A stretch of 64,000 bases of DNA from assembly GCA_023702235.1 (NCBI GenBank), contig JAMQCR010000004.1:1-64000 (forward strand), written 5' to 3'. The notes beneath the pieces are model-generated. The model saw nothing but the letters and a program-made list of their open reading frames with translations. It was not told the origin of the DNA and ran no database searches. Position 1 is the stretch's first letter; each line of letters starts with the position of its first letter. This stretch comes from Neobacillus pocheonensis. Its GTDB lineage: Bacteria > Bacillota > Bacilli > Bacillales > Cytobacillaceae. The position numbers and the translations under genes were made by a program. Of the stretch, positions 14,215 through 23,329 are shown piece by piece.

Positions 14215-14226
14215 GAGGGGCTACCC

Positions 14227-15261
14227 TTGGCTAATGCATACAGAGAAGCAGGAGTAGACATCGAAGCGGGCTATGAAGCTGTTTCAAGAATGAAAAAGCA
14301 TGTTCAAAAAACAGCACGGGCTGGTGTACTAGGCAGCTTGGGCGGATTTGGCGGCATGTTCGATCTGTCAGTCCTAAACTTAAAAGAGCCTGTACTTGTA
14401 TCAGGGACTGACGGGGTAGGGACGAAGCTGATGATTGCTTTTATGATGGATCGTCATGATACGATTGGCATCGATGCTGTAGCGATGTGTGTGAATGATA
14501 TTGTGGTTCAAGGTGCTGAGCCGTTGTATTTTCTCGATTACATTGCTTGTGGAAAAGCGGTTCCTGAGAAAATCGAAGCGATTGTCAAAGGGATTGCAGA
14601 TGGCTGTCAGCAAGCTGGTTGTGCATTAATTGGCGGCGAAACCGCAGAAATGCCTGGCTTGTACAGTATGGATGAGTACGATCTTGCTGGATTTTCAGTG
14701 GGAGCATGTGAAAAATCCCAGTTGATTACGGGGGAAGCCATTCAACCCGGTGATGTCTTGATTGGTCTCGCTTCAAGCGGAATCCACAGCAATGGCTATT
14801 CACTCGTTCGAAAGGTGTTTGCCGATTCTTCGCTAAACGAATATGTTGCGGAGCTCGGGTGTACATTAGGTGAAGAACTGCTCAAACCAACAAAAATCTA
14901 TGTGAAGCCGATTCTTTCAGCTTTGAAGAAATTCAAGCTAAAAGGAATGGCTCATATCACTGGCGGCGGTTTTATTGAGAATATTCCGCGGATGCTGCCC
15001 AATGGACTAGGAGCCGAACTATACGAAAGTAGCTGGAAAATACCTCCTGTGTTTAACTTGATTTCGTCGCTTGGACATATTGACAAGCAAGAGATGTATA
15101 ATATTTTTAACATGGGAATCGGCATGGTATTGGCAGTTAAGCGTGAAGAAGTTGAGGAATTGCTAGAGCACTTTGGGCAAAGTGGTGAAATGGCTTACGA
15201 GATTGGCGTTGTTACAGATAATGAAGGGATTCACATTAACAGTGATGGAGGAAAACGATGA
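14227..15261 (+). CDS. purM: Phosphoribosylformylglycinamidine cyclo-ligase PurM
   Basis: AIR synthetase, closing the imidazole ring with ATP. TTG start after AGGAGGGG, giving MANAYREAGVDIEAGYEAV as in B. subtilis. Motifs: SGTDGVGTKLMIAF, GGETAEMPGLY and HITGGGFIENIPRM. 344 residues, intact. Its end overlaps the purN start by four bases (ATGA). Confidence 0.97.
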   Translation: MANAYREAGVDIEAGYEAVSRMKKHVQKTARAGVLGSLGGFGGMFDLSVLNLKEPVLVSGTDGVGTKLMIAFMMDRHDTIGIDAVAMCVNDIVVQGAEPLYFLDYIACGKAVPEKIEAIVKGIADGCQQAGCALIGGETAEMPGLYSMDEYDLAGFSVGACEKSQLITGEAIQPGDVLIGLASSGIHSNGYSLVRKVFADSSLNEYVAELGCTLGEELLKPTKIYVKPILSALKKFKLKGMAHITGGGFIENIPRMLPNGLGAELYESSWKIPPVFNLISSLGHIDKQEMYNIFNMGIGMVLAVKREEVEELLEHFGQSGEMAYEIGVVTDNEGIHINSDGGKR

Positions 15262-15858
15262 AAAATATCGCTGTTTTTGCATCGGGGAGCGGAAGTAATT
15301 TTCAATCAATTGTTGATGTCATTCAGGCAGGAGAGCTTGACGCTACCATTTCTCTTCTAGTTTGTGATCGACCGGGTGCCTATTGCCTAGAGCGAGCTGA
15401 AATGGCGGGAATTCCCAGCTTTGTTTTCAAGGCTAAAGAATATAGTAGCAAGGAAGACTATGAAAAGGAAATCTTAACTGAATTAAAGTCTAACGGGGTT
15501 GAATGGGTGATCCTCGCAGGTTACATGCGGTTAATCGGACCGACATTATTAAGAGAATATGAAGGGCGGATTGTGAATATTCATCCTTCGTTACTCCCGG
15601 ATTTTCCTGGTAAGGATGCGATTGGCAGGCCTTGGTTGCAAGAGCAAAATGGAGTGGTGTAACCATCCATTTTGTTGATGAAGGAATGGATACAGGCCAA
15701 TCATTGTCCAAGAGCGAGTTCGCTTAGATAAAAATGAAACAAGAAAAAGCCTGCAAGAGAAGATCCATAAAATTGAGCACAAGCTATACCCATCGATTTT
15801 GCAGATGTTGCTATCACAAGGAGGAGTTACATATGACAAAAAAACGCGCGCTTATTAG
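15258..15858 (+). CDS. purN: GAR transformylase PurN (two frameshifts)
   Basis: Formyl transfer from 10-formyl-THF to glycinamide ribonucleotide. N-terminal FASGSGSNFQSI binds phosphoribosyl phosphate, and NIHPSLLPDFPG carries the catalytic Asn-His pair. The frame breaks at about 15625 (GGCAGGCC for GGCCAGGCC) and again at about 15697 (ACAGGCCAATC for ACAGGCCCAATC). Each break is one base lost inside or beside GGCC. Corrected, the protein ends GGVTYDKKTRAY, is about 200 residues long and overlaps the purH start by 26 bases. Confidence 0.9.
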
Positions 15859-17371
15859 CGTTTCCGATAAAAATGGAATTACCGAGTTTGCGAAAAATCT
15901 AGTCGACCTAGGATTCGAACTCGTTTCTACCGGTGGAACGAAAAAAGCACTTCAAGATCAAGGAATCCCAGTACTAAGTGTTAGTGATGTAACAGGGTTT
16001 CCTGAGATCCTCGAAGGTCGTGTCAAAACCCTTAATCCTTTTATCCATGGTGGCTTATTAGCAAAACATGATGATGAACAGCATCAAAAGCAATTGAGTG
16101 AACATCAAATCCAGCCAATCCAGCTAGTTTGTGTGAATCTTTATCCATTCCAGCAGACAATTGAAAAGCCAGACGTAACCGTTGCAGATGCGATTGAAAA
16201 TATTGATATTGGTGGTCCGACAATGCTCCGTGCTTCGGCGAAAAATCATCAATATGTGACAGTAGTGGTTGACCCGGCTGATTATCAAACAGTTTTAAGT
16301 GAATTAAAGTCTGACGGTGAAACAAGTCTGGAAACGAGAAGAAAGCTGGCAGCTAAGGTTTTTCGTCACACTGCAGCCTATGATGCTTTAATCGCTGGGT
16401 ACATGACTGATTTAGCACAAGAGGAAGCACCTGAAAAATTAACGGTTACTTATGAATTAAAGCAAACACTACGTTACGGGGAAAACCCACATCAAAAAGC
16501 AGCTTTTTATAAAAAACCACTCGGATCATCGTTTTCAATTGCTAATGCTGTGCAGCTTCATGGGAAAGAGCTTTCTTATAATAATATTAATGATGCAGAT
16601 GCAGCTCTGCAAATTGTAAAAGAGTTTTCTGAACCAGCTGCAGTGGCAGTAAAGCATATGAATCCATGTGGGGTTGGCACAGGAAAAACGGGTTATGAAG
16701 CTTTCACAAAAGCGTTCGCAGCCGATCCAGTATCTATTTTTGGTGGCATTATTGCTTTTAACCGAGAAGTGGATGGAGAGTCAGCTAATAAACTCCATGA
16801 AATATTCTTAGAAATTATTATTGCCCCTTCATATTCAGAAGAAGCTCTAGCCATTTTAACAGGCAAAAAGAATCTCCGTCTTTTGACAATTCCATTTGAA
16901 CAAGCGAAAAAGGCTGAGATGAAAATGACTTCAATTGAAGGCGGGTTGCTTGTTCAAGAACAAGATCGCTTTACACTAGAGGATGCCACAATCACCATTC
17001 CAACGAAAAGACAGCCAACTGATGTAGAGTGGGAGTCATTAAAGTTGGGCTGGAAGGTTGTTAAACACGTGAAATCCAATGCGATTGTTGTAACAAGTGA
17101 AGATATGACCATTGGAATTGGTGCAGGACAGATGAATCGGGTTGGTGCAGCTGAAATTGCTTTAAAACAAGCAGGTAAAAAAGCTGTAGGAGCCTCACTT
17201 GCATCCGATGCCTTTTTCCCAATGGATGATACCGTTGAAGCAGCAGCAAAAGCAGGCATTACTGCTATTATTCAGCCTGGAGGCTCCATCAAGGATGTTG
17301 ATTCAATTAAAAAAGCCGATGAATACGGCATTGCAATGGTGTTTACAGGAGTAAGACACTTTAAACATTAA
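15833..17371 (+). CDS. purH: AICAR transformylase / IMP cyclohydrolase PurH
   Basis: Bifunctional last two steps to IMP. The start ATG at 15833 follows AAGGAGGAG, giving MTKKRALISVSDKNGI. The N-terminal MGS-like cyclohydrolase domain (about 1-190, STGGTKKAL) is followed by the transformylase domain with KHMNPCGVG (the conserved Lys-His catalytic segment) and ASDAFFPMDD. 512 residues, the same as the B. subtilis protein, frame intact. Confidence 0.97.
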   Translation: MTKKRALISVSDKNGITEFAKNLVDLGFELVSTGGTKKALQDQGIPVLSVSDVTGFPEILEGRVKTLNPFIHGGLLAKHDDEQHQKQLSEHQIQPIQLVCVNLYPFQQTIEKPDVTVADAIENIDIGGPTMLRASAKNHQYVTVVVDPADYQTVLSELKSDGETSLETRRKLAAKVFRHTAAYDALIAGYMTDLAQEEAPEKLTVTYELKQTLRYGENPHQKAAFYKKPLGSSFSIANAVQLHGKELSYNNINDADAALQIVKEFSEPAAVAVKHMNPCGVGTGKTGYEAFTKAFAADPVSIFGGIIAFNREVDGESANKLHEIFLEIIIAPSYSEEALAILTGKKNLRLLTIPFEQAKKAEMKMTSIEGGLLVQEQDRFTLEDATITIPTKRQPTDVEWESLKLGWKVVKHVKSNAIVVTSEDMTIGIGAGQMNRVGAAEIALKQAGKKAVGASLASDAFFPMDDTVEAAAKAGITAIIQPGGSIKDVDSIKKADEYGIAMVFTGVRHFKH

Positions 17372-17384
17372 GGAGGTATGAGTA

Positions 17385-18656
17385 GTGAAGGTTCTAGTCA
17401 TTGGTCAGGGCGGAAGAGAACATGCCATCTGCCGAAAAGTTAAAGAAAGCACACTCGTTGAAAAAGTATTTGTGGCACCTGGTAATGCGGGAATGATAGA
17501 TGTAGCAGAGCTTGTTCCCATTACGGACCATGAACAGCTGCTTCAATTTGCCAAAGAACAGCAAATAGATTTGACGATTATTGGACCGGAAGTACCTCTT
17601 CTTGAAGGCCTTACAGACAAATTCATGGAAGCAGGCTTAGCTGTATTTGGACCTCAGAAAGTCGCCGCTGAAATCGAAGGCAGTAAAGCATTTGCAAAGG
17701 AGCTGATGGAAAAATATCAGATTCCAACAGCCGAGTATGCCGTTTTTACTTCTTTTGAAGATGCTCGTATATATATAGAAGAAAAAGGTGCACCTATTGT
17801 CATTAAAGCGGATGGTTTAGCTGCAGGTAAAGGTGTAACGGTTGCTTTAACAACAGAGGAAGCACTTGAAGCCTTAGAAGATATGCTTGTCGGTGCAAAG
17901 TTCGGCGAAGCTTCCTCAAGGGTCGTGATAGAGGAGTTTTTAAGCGGTGAAGAATTTTCTTTGATGGCTTTTGTAAATGGAGAAATTGTTGTTCCCCTTG
18001 AAATTGCACAGGATCATAAACGGGTATTTGATGGCGATCTTGGACCAAACACTGGGGGAATGGGTGCTTATTCACCAGTTCCACATATCGGCGATGATGT
18101 GGTCCAAATGGCAATTGATACGGTTCTTAAGCCTGCAGCCAAAGCGATGGTGCAAGAAGGACGAAGCTTCTGCGGAATTTTGTATGCTGGGTTAATTGTA
18201 ACGGAAAATGGTCCAAAGGTGATTGAGTTTAACGCCCGCTTTGGCGACCCCGAAACCCAAGTTATTTTACCAAGATTAAAATCAGATCTAGTACAAACGA
18301 TATTCGACCTCTTAGCTGGCAAGTGCCCAGAGTTAGAATGGGATCCTCAAGCAATGCTTGGAGTGGTGGTTGCAGCCAAGGGATATCCGGAAGCGTATGA
18401 AACTGGTTCTGTCTTGAAGGGACTATCGGAAATTGAGGGAGAAGCTTATACTTTTTATGCTGGAATTTCAAAAAATGAATCAGGCGAATTGGTTACGGCT
18501 GGAGGACGGGTTCTTCTCGTTGGGGCGATGGCTGAAAATTTGATGGAAGCCCAGAAAAAAGTGTATGTGGAGCTTGAAAAATTAACAAGTGATGGGGTCT
18601 TTTATCGGAAAGATATCGGTGGAAAAGCAATCAAAAACGTTATTCCTACCTTCTGA
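17385..18656 (+). CDS. purD: Phosphoribosylamine-glycine ligase PurD
   Basis: GAR synthetase, an ATP-grasp enzyme and the last gene of the operon. GTG start after AAGGAGG, giving MKVLVIGQGGREHAI. IKADGLAAGKGVTVA is the ATP-binding loop, and NARFGDPETQ is the family signature. 423 residues, intact. A strong terminator follows. Confidence 0.97.
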   Translation: MKVLVIGQGGREHAICRKVKESTLVEKVFVAPGNAGMIDVAELVPITDHEQLLQFAKEQQIDLTIIGPEVPLLEGLTDKFMEAGLAVFGPQKVAAEIEGSKAFAKELMEKYQIPTAEYAVFTSFEDARIYIEEKGAPIVIKADGLAAGKGVTVALTTEEALEALEDMLVGAKFGEASSRVVIEEFLSGEEFSLMAFVNGEIVVPLEIAQDHKRVFDGDLGPNTGGMGAYSPVPHIGDDVVQMAIDTVLKPAAKAMVQEGRSFCGILYAGLIVTENGPKVIEFNARFGDPETQVILPRLKSDLVQTIFDLLAGKCPELEWDPQAMLGVVVAAKGYPEAYETGSVLKGLSEIEGEAYTFYAGISKNESGELVTAGGRVLLVGAMAENLMEAQKKVYVELEKLTSDGVFYRKDIGGKAIKNVIPTF

Positions 18657-18676
18657 ATCTACCATGACTACATTTT

Positions 18677-18707
18677 AAGGGCTGACCATTAATGGTCAGC
18701 CCTTTTT
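18677..18707 (+). terminator. Terminator of the pur operon (works both ways)
   Basis: AAGGGCTGACCATTAATGGTCAGCCCTT is a perfect inverted repeat followed by T's. It also ends the convergent minus-strand gene that starts at 19025. Confidence 0.92.
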
Positions 18708-18710
18708 ACA

Positions 18711-19025
18711 TTAAGAAGGATTGTAAGGTACTGCCTGTTCGTCGGTAATGTTTGTTATTCCTTCCAGCCCGTCCATTGAGTCCGTTGACTTATTCGATTG
18801 AGGTTGATTTGGCATCATGTCCTGACAACGTTCATATAAAGCTGTTAGCGGACAGAAACGTACAATTCCTTCAGCTACCTTCATTGCCCCGCATAAAGCA
18901 ACAAGTAAATAAGAATCTCTCCACGGGTATTTTACAAGTTTTGCTGTGCACCAGGATAAGACACTTAATCCAATGGTTATCCGAATTAATGCATTCAAAA
19001 TGCCAATATTAGGTTTGATGTTCAT
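18711..19025 (-). CDS. DUF2892 (YgaP-type transmembrane) protein
   Basis: About 104 residues. PNIGILNALIRITIGLSVLSW and a second hydrophobic segment around YLLVALCGAMKVAEGI form the two-helix DUF2892 membrane domain, with RFCPLTALY at its end. The tail is polar and low-complexity. The ATG at 19025 is preferred over the in-frame GTG at 19034, because the GTG overlaps the GAAGGAG ribosome site. Function is unknown. In other bacteria this domain often accompanies rhodanese modules, but none is present here. Convergent with purD. Confidence 0.8.
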   Translation of the reverse strand: MNIKPNIGILNALIRITIGLSVLSWCTAKLVKYPWRDSYLLVALCGAMKVAEGIVRFCPLTALYERCQDMMPNQPQSNKSTDSMDGLEGITNITDEQAVPYNPS

Positions 19026-19189
19026 ATTGTTCACTCCTTCACAAAACTTTTACAGGATTTATCAATTCTTTAATGCTTTAAACAGCAAAATATGATAGTA
19101 TAGAAACAAAAGATTTTTGTAAGGGCTTTCTTTATTGATTAATCAACTTTTCTATAGATAAATAGTTTTTAAAAAGGGAGGGATATTGT

Positions 19190-20931
19190 ATGCTGGAACA
19201 ACGTTACCGCTGGAAAAATAGACATTTACGCATGCATGTATCCGTTTTAGATGGAAAAACTGCACCCACCATTTTATTGAAAAATGCTTTGTATTTAAAC
19301 CAAACCTTTCGCCAATGGATGCGAGCGAATATTTGGATTTATGAAGATCGAATTGTTTATGTTGGGGAGAATTTGCCAACACAAATTGAAAACTGTGAAA
19401 TCATTGATTGTACGGATGAGATTCTTGTGCCAGGATACATCGAACCGCATGCTCATCCATTTAATTTATATAATCCCCAAACATCGCTGCCTATGCATCC
19501 CAATTTGGAACAACGGCATTAATCAATGACAACATGCCGTTGCTTTTAAATTTGGAAAAAAGGGAAGCGTTTTCATTACTAAAGGACCTGCGATCAATTC
19601 CAACTACAATGTATTGGTGGAGTCGTTTTGATTCGCAAACGGAACTTTTAAATGAAGATGATATTTTTTCACATAGCAATATTAAATCATGGCTAGAGCA
19701 TGATGCTGTCCTGCAAGGTGGAGAACTGACGGGATGGCCGAAATTATTGGACGGCGATGATATGATGCTTCATTGGATACAAGAAACAAAGCGGATGCGT
19801 AAGAAAATTGAAGGACATTTTCCTGGTGCTTCCGAAAAAACATTAGCAAAAATGATGCTGTTGGGCGCAGATTGCGATCATGAGGCGATGACTGGCGAAG
19901 AGGTATATAAGCGCTTAATGCAGGGATATATGGTCTCATTACGTTATTCCTCACTTCGTCCTGATTTACCTGATTTATTGGATGACTTAAAACGATTAGG
20001 AATTCAGGCATATGATCGCTTTATGCTTAACACAGATGGTTCTTCATCGACTTTTTACGAGCAAGGAATCACAGATAAGATGATCAAGATTGCTATCGAA
20101 AAAGAGGTTCCGATCATAGATGCCTATAATATGGCAACGATTAATATAGCTCGGTATTACGGTATTGACCATTTACATGGCAATATCGCAACTGGCCGAG
20201 TAGCAAATATCAACTTTTTATCGAGCATGGAAGATCCAACCCCAGTGTCGGTACTTGCCAAAGGAAAATGGGTGAAACGATGCGGTGAAAATTTGAACGC
20301 GTACGGCACCCTCAACTGGAAGGATTATGGATTAAAATCGATGGAGTTGGATTGGGAATTATCAATGGATGATTTGCAATTTTCAATGCCATTTGGGATT
20401 AAAATGGAAAACTCTGTTATCACGAAACCCTATTCTATTGCCATAGATGTTTCAGGAGATGAGCTGCCAGCAGTTCATGATGAATGCTTTTTTACATTGA
20501 TTGACCGAAATGGAAAGTGGAGAATTAATACGCTTTTAAAGGGTTTTGCTTTAAATTTATCAGCCTTGGCCAGTTCTTTTTCAAGTACAGGAGATCTTAT
20601 TTTAATTGGAAAAAGCAAACAAGATATGCTTCATGCTTTTAACAGAATGAAGGAAATTGGTGGAGGAATTGTAATGGTTGAAGGTGGCGAAACCATTTGT
20701 GAACTTCATTTGCCATTAGCTGGAGTCATGACGGATCTCCCTATTGAAGAGTTAATGATTCAAGAAAGGAAATTATTGGAGGAATTGCAGGAGCGGGGTT
20801 ATGCATTTTCAGATCCTCTTCATAGCTTGTTATTCTTTTCATCGACACATTTGCCCTATATTCGTATTACCCAACAGGGAATGTACGATGTGATGAACAA
20901 AACTGTACTCTTTCCGTCTATAATGCGTTAA
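19190..20931 (+). CDS. yerA: Adenine deaminase-like amidohydrolase YerA (one frameshift)
   Basis: Metal-dependent hydrolase homologous to adenine deaminase (AdeC/YerA). PGYIEPHAHPFNLYNP supplies the first metal ligands, HDAVLQGGELTGWP, EGHFPGASEKTLA and DHEAMTGEE the middle ones, and LPYIRITQQGMYDVM the conserved end. The break at about 19484 (ACATCGCTGCC where ACA TTC GCT GCC is expected) costs one base. Corrected length is 580 residues, equal to B. subtilis YerA. It lies in the same relative position downstream of purD as in B. subtilis, fitting a role in adenine salvage, although YerA activity itself is uncertain. Confidence 0.9.
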
Positions 20932-21008
20932 AATGTAAATATACTAAAGAATTAAAGCGCGAAAGTACTGACACCGTAGATGGATTAGGAAATTGAGGTG
21001 TTCATTGT

Positions 21009-22064
21009 ATGAGAAAATGGGCGGTTGCAGCAATCGCTGTTCTTTTACTGCTCTCAGGCTGCAGTAATAAAAAAGCAGTCAAGGAGCCTGTTCAAAAGTT
21101 AAAGGAAGTAACGAAGGTTGAGAAAAAAGGTGAAATGAAAAACCAGTACCCCTATTATTTTCCTTTATCCGGAAAAGGCTCACAAACGAACACAGATGGC
21201 AGAGCCATTGCGGTTATGATTAACAATCATCCGCTGGCAAGACCACAATCAGGATTAAACAAGGCCGACATCATTTACGAAATTCTCGCAGAAGGAGATA
21301 TTACACGCTTCCTTGCCGTATTCCAAAGTGAAAAGCCTACAAATATAGGACCTGTTCGAAGTGCAAGAAAATATTATATGGAGTTGGCCAAGGGACTAGA
21401 TGCACTTCTTATTCATCACGGTGAAAGCCCGGAAGCACAGGAAATGCTGGAACAAGGCTATATTAATGATCTAGATGGGATGGTTTATGATGGCACCCTT
21501 TTTCAAAGAGCAAGCTTTCGGAAAGCACCTCACAACTCCTATATTACGTATGGAAATATTTTAAAAGGTGTGAAGCTAAAGAAGTATTCAATGGATCAGA
21601 CACCTGCGGCCTTCGCATTTATGTCAGAGGAAGATAGTAAGAAGATTACAGGCAAAGAAGCTGGATCAGTGATGATTTCTTATACTTCTAGCCATATCTC
21701 CGATTCAACTTTTGAGTTTGATCCAACACTTAGCAAATATAAACGTTTTTCAAGCGGTGGTGAGCAAACAATTGATTTAGAGACAAAAGAGCCGATTTTA
21801 ATTGATAATATCTTTATTGTTGAGGCTGTCCACAAAATTGTAGACTCAGGGGGGCACAGGAGCATTGATTTAGAATCCGGTGGAAGAGGCTACTTACTGC
21901 AAATGGGCAAAGTGAATGAAGTGGAATGGAAAAACGAGAACGGTAGAATTGTTCCTGTTAAAAATGGTAAAGTGGTTCCATTTGTTCAAGGGAAGACATG
22001 GGTAAATGTTGTTCCAACGAACCCTGGTCTTGGGAAAAGTGTATCGTTCAACGTGAAAAAATAA
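21009..22064 (+). CDS. yerB: DUF3048 lipoprotein YerB
   Basis: Lipoprotein signal with lipobox LLSGC (cysteine at residue 18), then a DUF3048 domain (AVMINNHPLARPQSGLNKAD, GPVRSARKYYMELA, RKAPHNSYI). 351 residues, intact. Extracytoplasmic and membrane-anchored. The role is unknown in bacilli. Sits between yerA and yerC as in B. subtilis, 21 bases before yerC, so co-transcription is likely. Confidence 0.9.
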   Translation: MRKWAVAAIAVLLLLSGCSNKKAVKEPVQKLKEVTKVEKKGEMKNQYPYYFPLSGKGSQTNTDGRAIAVMINNHPLARPQSGLNKADIIYEILAEGDITRFLAVFQSEKPTNIGPVRSARKYYMELAKGLDALLIHHGESPEAQEMLEQGYINDLDGMVYDGTLFQRASFRKAPHNSYITYGNILKGVKLKKYSMDQTPAAFAFMSEEDSKKITGKEAGSVMISYTSSHISDSTFEFDPTLSKYKRFSSGGEQTIDLETKEPILIDNIFIVEAVHKIVDSGGHRSIDLESGGRGYLLQMGKVNEVEWKNENGRIVPVKNGKVVPFVQGKTWVNVVPTNPGLGKSVSFNVKK

Positions 22065-22085
22065 TAACAGTTAAGGGGTAAAAAT

Positions 22086-22403
22086 ATGCAAATAAATAAA
22101 TTGCGAGGAAAAGAGCTCGATCAATTATTCCAGGCGATTCTTTCATTAAAGGATTTAGAGGAATGCTACTGTTTTTTTGATGATTTGTGCACGATTAATG
22201 AAATTCAATCATTAGCACAGCGTTTAGATGTAGCAAGGATGCTTCGTGAAGGAAATACCTATCATAAAATCGAAACAGAAACAGGTGCAAGCACAGCAAC
22301 CATTTCACGTGTGAAACGTTGCTTAAACTATGGAAATGACACGTACGAATTAGTGCTTGAAAGAGTAAAGGAAGAAAACAGCACAAAAGTTGAGGAAAAA
22401 TAA
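22086..22403 (+). CDS. yerC: TrpR-like DNA-binding protein YerC
   Basis: 105-residue YerC/YecD family protein. The TrpR-type helix-turn-helix is visible in ARMLREGNTYHKIETETGASTATISRVKRCL (about residues 52-82). Its regulatory target is not known from sequence. It follows yerB closely and ends at a double terminator. Confidence 0.9.
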   Translation: MQINKLRGKELDQLFQAILSLKDLEECYCFFDDLCTINEIQSLAQRLDVARMLREGNTYHKIETETGASTATISRVKRCLNYGNDTYELVLERVKEENSTKVEEK

Positions 22404-22406
22404 TGC

Positions 22407-22433
22407 CGGAGAGAGATCTTCGGTTATTTTTTT
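22407..22433 (+). terminator. Terminator after yerC
   Basis: CCGGAG-AGAGAT-CTTCGG stem followed by TTATTTTTTT. Confidence 0.75.
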
Positions 22434-22439
22434 GTCTAA

Positions 22440-22474
22440 CTCCAGCGCCTAAGCAAGGCGCTGGAGCTTTTCTC
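22440..22474 (+). terminator. Second hairpin, CTCCAGCGCC/GGCGCTGGAG element
   Basis: CTCCAGCGCCT-AAGC-AAGGCGCTGGAG then CTTTTC. It resembles the short palindromic CTCCAGCG...CGCTGGAG elements scattered between genes in many Bacillus genomes, and could act as a backup terminator. Only one copy is seen in this window. Confidence 0.6.
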
Positions 22475-22576
22475 TTTGGTTAACATTTCTATAAGAAGAT
22501 TCACTGTTTTCTTTTTGTATCATTTCTGCCTAATGCTATAATGGTTTAATGGAAAGCAGAATGGGAGGATTTTTGG

Positions 22577-23260
22577 ATGTACGATTTTCGCGAGTGGCGC
22601 CATGTGTTTAAACTCGACCCAAATAAAGAGATAACGGACGACAGATTAGAAAAAATTTGTGAATCTGGTACGGACGCTATTATCGTAGGGGGGACAGATG
22701 GAGTAACACTCGAAAAAGTCCTCGACTTAATGGCAAGGATTCGCAGATATACCGTTCCTTGTGTACTTGAAGTCTCAAGTATCGAAACTGTGACACCAGG
22801 CTTTGACCTGTATTTTATTCCGACGATTATAAATAGTAATGACCCAAAATGGATTACGGGACTTCACCATCAGGCAGTAAAAGAATTCGGTGAAATTATG
22901 GATTGGCAAGAAATAGTAATGGAAGGCTATTGCATTTTGAACAAGGATTGTAAAGCAGCAAAGCTGACTTGGCCAATTCTGAGTTAACGGCAGAGAGATG
23001 TCTTGGCATACGCCATGATGGCAGAAAAAATGTTTCATTTGCCGATTTTTTATTTAGAATATAGTGGTCAATATGGGAATGCAGACTTGGTAGCAGAGGT
23101 AAAGAAGACGCTAAAAAATACAACATTATTTTATGGCGGTGGGATTTCTACATCGGAACAGGCAGCAGACATGGCCAAGCATGCGGATGTGATTGTAGTC
23201 GGAAATGCCATTTATGAAAACTTTGCTAAGGCATTAGAAACTGTAAAGAGTATAAGATAA
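22577..23260 (+). CDS. pcrB: Heptaprenylglyceryl phosphate synthase PcrB (compensating indels)
   Basis: TIM-barrel prenyltransferase joining heptaprenyl diphosphate to sn-glycerol-1-phosphate, for an archaeal-type ether lipid in bacilli. Starts MYDFREWRHVFKLDPNKE. GGTDGVT, LEVSSIE and YLEYSGQYG with GGGIST (phosphate-binding) are family marks. Between about 22975 and 22994 one base is lost (at TTGGCC) and one gained (GCAGAGAGATG), so a 20-base stretch is out of frame and contains a stop, after which the original frame resumes. Corrected length is about 228 residues. Directly upstream of pcrA as in other bacilli. Confidence 0.9.
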
Positions 23261-23329
23261 AATTTGCTTGAATCGAAAACACACGTTAAAATATAGTGAG
23301 AACAAATGTTTGGTATGGTGGTGGAAAAA

